Below are positions 5,821 through 9,983 of a stretch of DNA of 9,983 nt, one piece after another. Under the pieces are notes generated by a model that was not told where the DNA came from, ran no database searches, and saw nothing but the letters and a program-made list of their open reading frames with translations. Numbering within the stretch: the stretch's first letter is position 1; every line of letters begins with the position of its first letter. Source of the stretch: Pseudomonadota bacterium (GTDB lineage: Bacteria; Myxococcota; UBA9042; PHBI01). Position numbers and translations under genes: made by a program. The stretch is from NCBI GenBank assembly GCA_005772945.1, contig SXIE01000118.1, positions 1-9,983 of the forward strand, in the 5' to 3' direction.

Positions 5821-8120
5821 GTGAACGGCGATCACGCTCGGATCTGGTGCCGAAGTCCGAGAGTTCGGGCATCGAGCCGCTCCCGACGATGCGCGGCTTC
5901 AAGGGCACGCCGCTGCGTCAGGACGGCGAAGAGCGCGAGCGCGACTCGCTGCTCGCGCTGCTGGGCGGCTATTGGTTCATCCTCATTCGGCGCAAGCTGG
6001 TGGTCGCGCTGGTGTTGGCGCTGGCGGTCGGGGCTGGCTACCTGTGGCTGCAGCAGCAGGTGCCGATCTACCGCGCGACCGCCAAGGTCATCATCAACTA
6101 CGATCCGCCGAAGGTTCTGCAGAACGTGCGCGACGTGATCGAGCTCGGCTCGCCGAAAGAGTACCGCGGGCAGCTCGCCTACTTCGAGACGCAGTACCGC
6201 ATCATCACGAGCTTCGAGGTCGCGATCCTGGTCCTGAATCGCGAGGGATTGTGGAATGATCCTCATCTCTTGCGGCTCGACCGCGACAAGAGCCTTAGCC
6301 AGCCCGACATCGATCGGGCGCTCGCGACGATCCATCAGCCGAGTGTGTTGGCGGGGCGGATCGGAGTTCGCCCGGTGCCCAACTCGATGATGGTGCAGAT
6401 CGACTTCGATGATTCGGATCCGAAGTTCGCGCAGCGCATCGTGAATGCGGCCGCGAACGCCTACAAGGACCAGAACGTCCTCTACCGCGGCAAGATCGTC
6501 GACAAGGCGATGGCGGACCTCGAGAAGAACGCCGACGCCAAGCGCAAGGAGGTCGACGCGGCCTCGCAGGCGCTGCTCGACTTCGAGTTGAAGCACAACC
6601 TCGGGAGCATCGAGGCGACCAAGGGCGCGTCCGACGACCGCACCAAGCGCCTGAACGCGGAGCTTACGGATGTGCGCATCCTGCGCAACCAGCTCGAGGC
6701 CGAGTGGAAAGGGATCGCGCCGTACGCCAAGGGGAGCGACCCGCTCAAGGCGAAGGCCACGCAGATCCTGGCCAGCGACATCATTCGCCTGCTCAAGCAG
6801 CAGATCGTCACGGTTCAGGCCGATCTGGCCGAGCTGACCGCGCGCTACCTCGACAAGCACCCCGACGTCATCGCCAAGCAGCAACAGCTCGAGACGTTGA
6901 TGGGCGCCGCGCGGCGCGAGGTCCAGAACATCTCGGAAAGCGTCAGGCGCAAGCTCGAGGAGATCAAAGACATCGAGGCCGGCATCCAGGCGAACCTCGA
7001 CCGCGCGCGCGAGGTCCAGCAGCAGGTGTCTGCGCTCGCGCTCGAGTACCAGCGCAAGGTCGAGTCCAAGACGGCGCTGCAGGAGACGATGCAGCTTGTG
7101 TCGAAGCGGCTCTCCGAGATGCGTGAGAACTCGAAGTTCGAGGAGACCGCGAACAACGTGCGCGTCCTCGACGAGGCCATCACGCCGACGGCGCCGATCT
7201 CGCCGCGCCGCACGCTCGTCCTCGCCGGTTCGTTTCTCCTCGGGCTCTTCCTGGCGCTCGGCGTCGCGCTCTTCATCGATTACGCGGACTCGACGGTCAA
7301 AGACTGGAAGGACATCGAGGACCGCCTCGGCCAGAAAGTGCTGGGCGTGGTGCCCGTCATCGGCACGCGTCCGGGGAGGCAGATCACCCCGGAGGAGCGC
7401 CGCGAGCGCGACCTCTACATCCATCGCAATCCGACCTCGACGGCCGCCGAGGCCAGCCGCTCGTTGCGGACGAACCTCCTCTTCATGTCGACGACGCGCA
7501 AGCTGCATACGCTCCTCATCACCTCCGCGAGCCCCTCCGAAGGCAAGTCGATGATGGCCGCGCACGTGGCGACCTCGGTGGCGACGTCCGGATCGCGCGT
7601 CCTCCTGGTCGAGGCCGACATGCGTCGACCCCGCCTGGCAGGCTCGTTCAAGGCTCGCGGCGACATCGGCCTCTCGAACGCGCTGGTCGGCACCGAGCCG
7701 GTCGATCGCTTCGTCCAGAAGACCGAGGTCCCGAATCTCGATCTGCTGGCGTGCGGGCCCGTACCTCCGAACCCCGCGGAACTATTGCACACGCCGCGCT
7801 TCTTCGAGCTCTTGAACGACCTCAAGACCCGCTACGACACGATCATCTTCGACTCGCCGCCGATCCTGCCGGTCGCCGACGCGCTCGTCCTCGCGCAGGA
7901 GGTCGACGGCGTGCTCGTCATCGTGCGCGCCGGCCAGACGAGCCGCCACGCGCTGCGCCACGCGGTGCGTTCGCTGAGCGCGGTCGAGGCGCCGATCCTC
8001 GGCATGGTCCTCAACTACCAAGTCCACAAGAGCGGCGGCTATGGGTACGGCTATGGCTATGGCTACGGCCACAGCTACGGCTACACCTCGAAGGCCGCCG
8101 AGCAGACGTCGGGAAGCTAG
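5817..8120 (+). CDS. wzc: Wzc-like polysaccharide co-polymerase and tyrosine autokinase (BY-kinase)
   Basis: This encodes 767 aa, the full Wzz-plus-kinase fusion length. Residues 1-55 are a cytosolic lead, TM1 is about 59-78, a periplasmic Wzz domain with long coiled coil spans about 80-460, and the proline-rich segment APISPRR leads into TM2 (about 466-487). The cytosolic kinase shows EASRSLR (545-551, the EX2RX2R oligomerisation motif), Walker A SASPSEGKS (570-578, Lys577), Walker A' VLLVEADMRRP (595-605, with Glu where Asp is usual at the first acidic position) and Walker B TIIFDSPP (675-682). A C-terminal cluster has seven tyrosines at 742-756. The family controls chain length and export of exopolysaccharide or capsule through cycles of tyrosine phosphorylation and ring assembly at the inner membrane. 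The start is set by GGAGG 9 nt upstream, and its ATGA overlaps the glycosyltransferase stop by 4 nt. A dedicated low-molecular-weight phosphatase and a Wza channel are not seen in the window. Confidence 0.93.
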   Translation: MSERRSRSDLVPKSESSGIEPLPTMRGFKGTPLRQDGEERERDSLLALLGGYWFILIRRKLVVALVLALAVGAGYLWLQQQVPIYRATAKVIINYDPPKVLQNVRDVIELGSPKEYRGQLAYFETQYRIITSFEVAILVLNREGLWNDPHLLRLDRDKSLSQPDIDRALATIHQPSVLAGRIGVRPVPNSMMVQIDFDDSDPKFAQRIVNAAANAYKDQNVLYRGKIVDKAMADLEKNADAKRKEVDAASQALLDFELKHNLGSIEATKGASDDRTKRLNAELTDVRILRNQLEAEWKGIAPYAKGSDPLKAKATQILASDIIRLLKQQIVTVQADLAELTARYLDKHPDVIAKQQQLETLMGAARREVQNISESVRRKLEEIKDIEAGIQANLDRAREVQQQVSALALEYQRKVESKTALQETMQLVSKRLSEMRENSKFEETANNVRVLDEAITPTAPISPRRTLVLAGSFLLGLFLALGVALFIDYADSTVKDWKDIEDRLGQKVLGVVPVIGTRPGRQITPEERRERDLYIHRNPTSTAAEASRSLRTNLLFMSTTRKLHTLLITSASPSEGKSMMAAHVATSVATSGSRVLLVEADMRRPRLAGSFKARGDIGLSNALVGTEPVDRFVQKTEVPNLDLLACGPVPPNPAELLHTPRFFELLNDLKTRYDTIIFDSPPILPVADALVLAQEVDGVLVIVRAGQTSRHALRHAVRSLSAVEAPILGMVLNYQVHKSGGYGYGYGYGYGHSYGYTSKAAEQTSGS
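8037..8084 (+). repeat. Gly-Tyr repeat encoding the kinase tyrosine cluster
   Basis: A run of GGC/GGG and TAT/TAC codons encodes five Gly-Tyr pairs, then Gly-His-Ser-Tyr-Gly-Tyr (residues 741-756). The underlying six-base repeat (GGCTAT/GGCTAC) could expand or contract by slippage without shifting frame, altering the number of autophosphorylation sites. Confidence 0.8.
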
Positions 8121-8123
8121 GCG

Positions 8124-9983
8124 ATGAGCGACGCCGGATCCTCCACCCAGGCCCCGCCGGCCGAGCCGCCTGGGCCGCCCGCTACGCCCGCGCCCGCGGG
8201 TGCGAAGGCGGCGCGCGGTCAGTCGTCGCGGCGTCACGCGAAGGTGAAGGCGCGCCATCGGGCGCCCAGTCAGGGCGCGCGCGCCGTCACGTACGTGCGT
8301 GCGCATCTCCCCGAATGGCCGCGCATCACGGGCCCCGAGGCCGCGTTGGCGCTGGCCGTCGTGCTCGGGCCGCTGGCGATCGGGGCGGTGCATGTGCCGA
8401 CGCGGATCGTGCTGGCGGTGCTCCTGACCGTCGCGCTTGCGTGGGCGGCCTTTCGCATGCACCGCGATGAGCAGCGCGTACGCGCGGGCTGGATTGGGCT
8501 AGGTCTCCTGGCTGCGCTCGGGTGGACGTTCCTGCAGTGGGTGCCGCTGCCGATCGGCCTGGTCGAGGCGCTTCATCCGCAGGCCGCCGAGGCGGCGCGC
8601 CGGGCGAGTGAGGTCACCGGCGCCGAGGCGCCCAGCTGGCTCCCGCTGACGCTCGACATGAGCCGCACGGCGACCGCGTTCGCCTCGCTCATGGCCGTCA
8701 CGGCCGCGTATCTCCTGGCGGCCAGCCTGCGGCGCGACGCCGACGTCAAGGCCCGCATCGTCATCTACGTCGAGCTCGCAGCCCTCGCCGTGCTCGGCGT
8801 CGGCGCGCTCCATGAGGTCCTCGGGCTCCACCAGATCTACGGCGTGTACAAGGGCTCGGTCGATCTGGGCGGCGTTCCGTTCCTGACGTCCTTTGTGAAC
8901 CCCAATCACGCGGCCGCGCTGATGCTGCTCGGGTCGCTCACGGCGCTCGGGACCTCGCTCGCGCCCGATCGCCATCAACGCTGGCACCTCGCGGTCGGCA
9001 TCGCGTTGGCGATCGGCGTGGCGCTGTCGATGTCGCGCGCGAACGCCATTTTGCTCGTCGTCGGCCTCGTGCTCGTGACGCTGCCGGCGCTCTTCATGCG
9101 CCGCCACCGCGAGATGCGCGGACGCGCGGTGCGGCTGGTTGTCGGTGCCGGTCTGTGCCTCTTCGTGGCGGTCATCCTGATGGGCCCCGAGCGCTGGATC
9201 GCCGAGTTCAGCGCGCTCGACTCCGGGGGCTTCGGGGCCGTCGGAGTCGTCACCCACTGCTGGAGCACGGGCCTCGAAGCCGCGCTGGCGGCGCCCTGGA
9301 CGGGGGTCGGCAACGGCGCGCTCGGGCTCGCCACGGCGGTCCACATCACCGACTGGAACGGCGGACTCGTCACGCACGCGCACCAGGGGTTCATCCAGGT
9401 CGGCGCCGATCTCGGCTTCGTCGCGGGCGCGGGCGTCGTTCTTCTCGTCCTCGGCGGGTTCGTCGTTTGTGCGTGGCGCGCGGCCAAGGACCTGGCGGCG
9501 TGGGGCCTCGTGGTTGCGCTGCTCGCGGTCGGGCTCCAGAACATCGTCGACTTCTCGCTGTGGATTCTGGGCGTCGGGATCCCGGCGGCGGCGATCCTAG
9601 GCGTGCTCGTGCACGCGACCTGGCCGTCGGCGCATTTTTCCGGGATCGGTCCCCAGAGCCCCGAGGGAGAAGCGCGCGCGCGCGTGTGGCACGGGTGGGG
9701 CGTGCGTTGGCACTGGCGCTGGCCGCTCGGCGCGAGCGCGGTGCTGCTTGGCGCGCTCGCGCTGACGCTGCCGTTCGCGTGGCGGGATCGCCCCGACGCC
9801 TGGCAGGGTGCGATGGAAGATGCGCTCGAGGGGCGCACGCCGAGCGCGGTCGATCGCGCCGCCGTGGCCGCCGCGCATCCGGCCGACTTCATGGCGATGG
9901 AGCTCGCCGCCGCGCTCGCCGACGCGCAGGGAAGCAGCGACGAGGCGTGGCGTTGGGGTCAGCGCGCGCTCGCGCTGGCGCCC
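8124..9983 (+). CDS. O-antigen ligase / Wzy-polymerase family membrane protein with C-terminal TPR-like segment (partial)
   Basis: The reading frame is open for 620 codons from the ATG at 8124 to the window end, with the C-terminus missing. The start is 3 nt after the kinase stop, with a modest GGAAG 7 nt upstream. Residues 1-70 are an Ala/Pro-rich then basic cytosolic lead. Many hydrophobic helices follow to about residue 515, with a further helix near 540-555. Family features: FLTSFVNPNHAAALMLL (Asn259-His262), ALSMSRANAILLVVGLVL (Ser302, Arg305), APWTGVGNGALG, and the periplasmic loop end THAHQGFIQVGADLGFVAG with His418 and His420. These are typical of Wzy_C/O-antigen ligase proteins, which polymerise repeat units or transfer glycan from undecaprenyl diphosphate at the periplasmic face. 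From about residue 565 the sequence looks like TPR helices (AMELAAALADAQGSSDEAWRWGQRALALAP). Polymerase and ligase cannot be told apart by sequence; next to a Wzc, polymerase is favoured. Confidence 0.88.
   Translation, partial: MSDAGSSTQAPPAEPPGPPATPAPAGAKAARGQSSRRHAKVKARHRAPSQGARAVTYVRAHLPEWPRITGPEAALALAVVLGPLAIGAVHVPTRIVLAVLLTVALAWAAFRMHRDEQRVRAGWIGLGLLAALGWTFLQWVPLPIGLVEALHPQAAEAARRASEVTGAEAPSWLPLTLDMSRTATAFASLMAVTAAYLLAASLRRDADVKARIVIYVELAALAVLGVGALHEVLGLHQIYGVYKGSVDLGGVPFLTSFVNPNHAAALMLLGSLTALGTSLAPDRHQRWHLAVGIALAIGVALSMSRANAILLVVGLVLVTLPALFMRRHREMRGRAVRLVVGAGLCLFVAVILMGPERWIAEFSALDSGGFGAVGVVTHCWSTGLEAALAAPWTGVGNGALGLATAVHITDWNGGLVTHAHQGFIQVGADLGFVAGAGVVLLVLGGFVVCAWRAAKDLAAWGLVVALLAVGLQNIVDFSLWILGVGIPAAAILGVLVHATWPSAHFSGIGPQSPEGEARARVWHGWGVRWHWRWPLGASAVLLGALALTLPFAWRDRPDAWQGAMEDALEGRTPSAVDRAAVAAAHPADFMAMELAAALADAQGSSDEAWRWGQRALALAP

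Noticed and set aside
4306..5835. Very long minus-strand open frame (509 codons) opposite the glycosyltransferase
   Set aside because: It is a high-GC shadow: Arg/Ala/His-rich, no family resemblance, and fully opposite a convincing GT4 gene.
5832..7565. Minus-strand open frame of 577 codons opposite the kinase gene
   Set aside because: Composition is Arg/Leu/Asp-rich and repetitive, mirroring the coiled-coil coding strand; the plus strand has clear Wzc motifs.
8499..9383. Minus-strand open frames opposite the polymerase gene
   Set aside because: They are shadows of a plus-strand frame that is open for 620 codons with clear O-antigen ligase motifs.

Overview
The window is a very GC-rich bacterial sequence with strong G/C bias at third codon positions. 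It carries a Gram-negative style polysaccharide machinery: a WecA-type initiator, a Wzc-type co-polymerase/tyrosine kinase and an O-antigen ligase/polymerase-like membrane protein. It also carries a stand-alone phage-type baseplate spike protein. This mix and base composition fit a soil or marine Myxococcota-like (former deltaproteobacterial) chromosome. That assignment is inferred from style only; no marker gene is present.

Layout. (1) Positions 3-335 (+) hold the 3' end of a peptide/nickel-type ABC transporter ATPase of the OppF/DppF family. (2) Positions 343-1545 (-) hold a secreted SGNH/GDSL-fold hydrolase, convergent with the ABC gene. (3) Positions 1546-1754 are a divergent promoter region. 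(4) Positions 1755-2555 (+) hold a single-gene gpV/VgrG-C-like spike protein, closed by a strong intrinsic terminator at 2603-2629. (5) Positions 2556-2884 are non-coding and hold that terminator, a 14-bp perfect palindrome and two small hairpins before the next operon. (6) Positions 2885 to the window end (+) are a tightly packed exopolysaccharide or O-antigen operon in which genes overlap by 1 nt and 4 nt or are 3 nt apart: WecA-like sugar-phosphate transferase, GT4 glycosyltransferase, Wzc-like tyrosine autokinase and O-antigen ligase/Wzy-like protein with a TPR-like tail (cut by the window end).

In the operon, the WecA-like enzyme would load the first sugar phosphate onto undecaprenyl phosphate and the GT4 enzyme would add a further sugar. 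The Wzy-like protein would polymerise or ligate the repeat units, and the Wzc-like protein would control chain length and export through its kinase cycle. A flippase and an outer-membrane Wza-type channel are not in the window and may lie downstream.

Most unusual points: the glycosyltransferase contains two tandem 57-bp units, each holding a 50-nt nested palindrome read in frame, which looks like a mobile palindromic element inside a gene. The WecA-like protein carries an extra C-terminal cytosolic domain of about 120-130 residues. The spike protein is an orphan with no other injection-system gene nearby. The Wzc tyrosine cluster is a near-perfect Gly-Tyr repeat.
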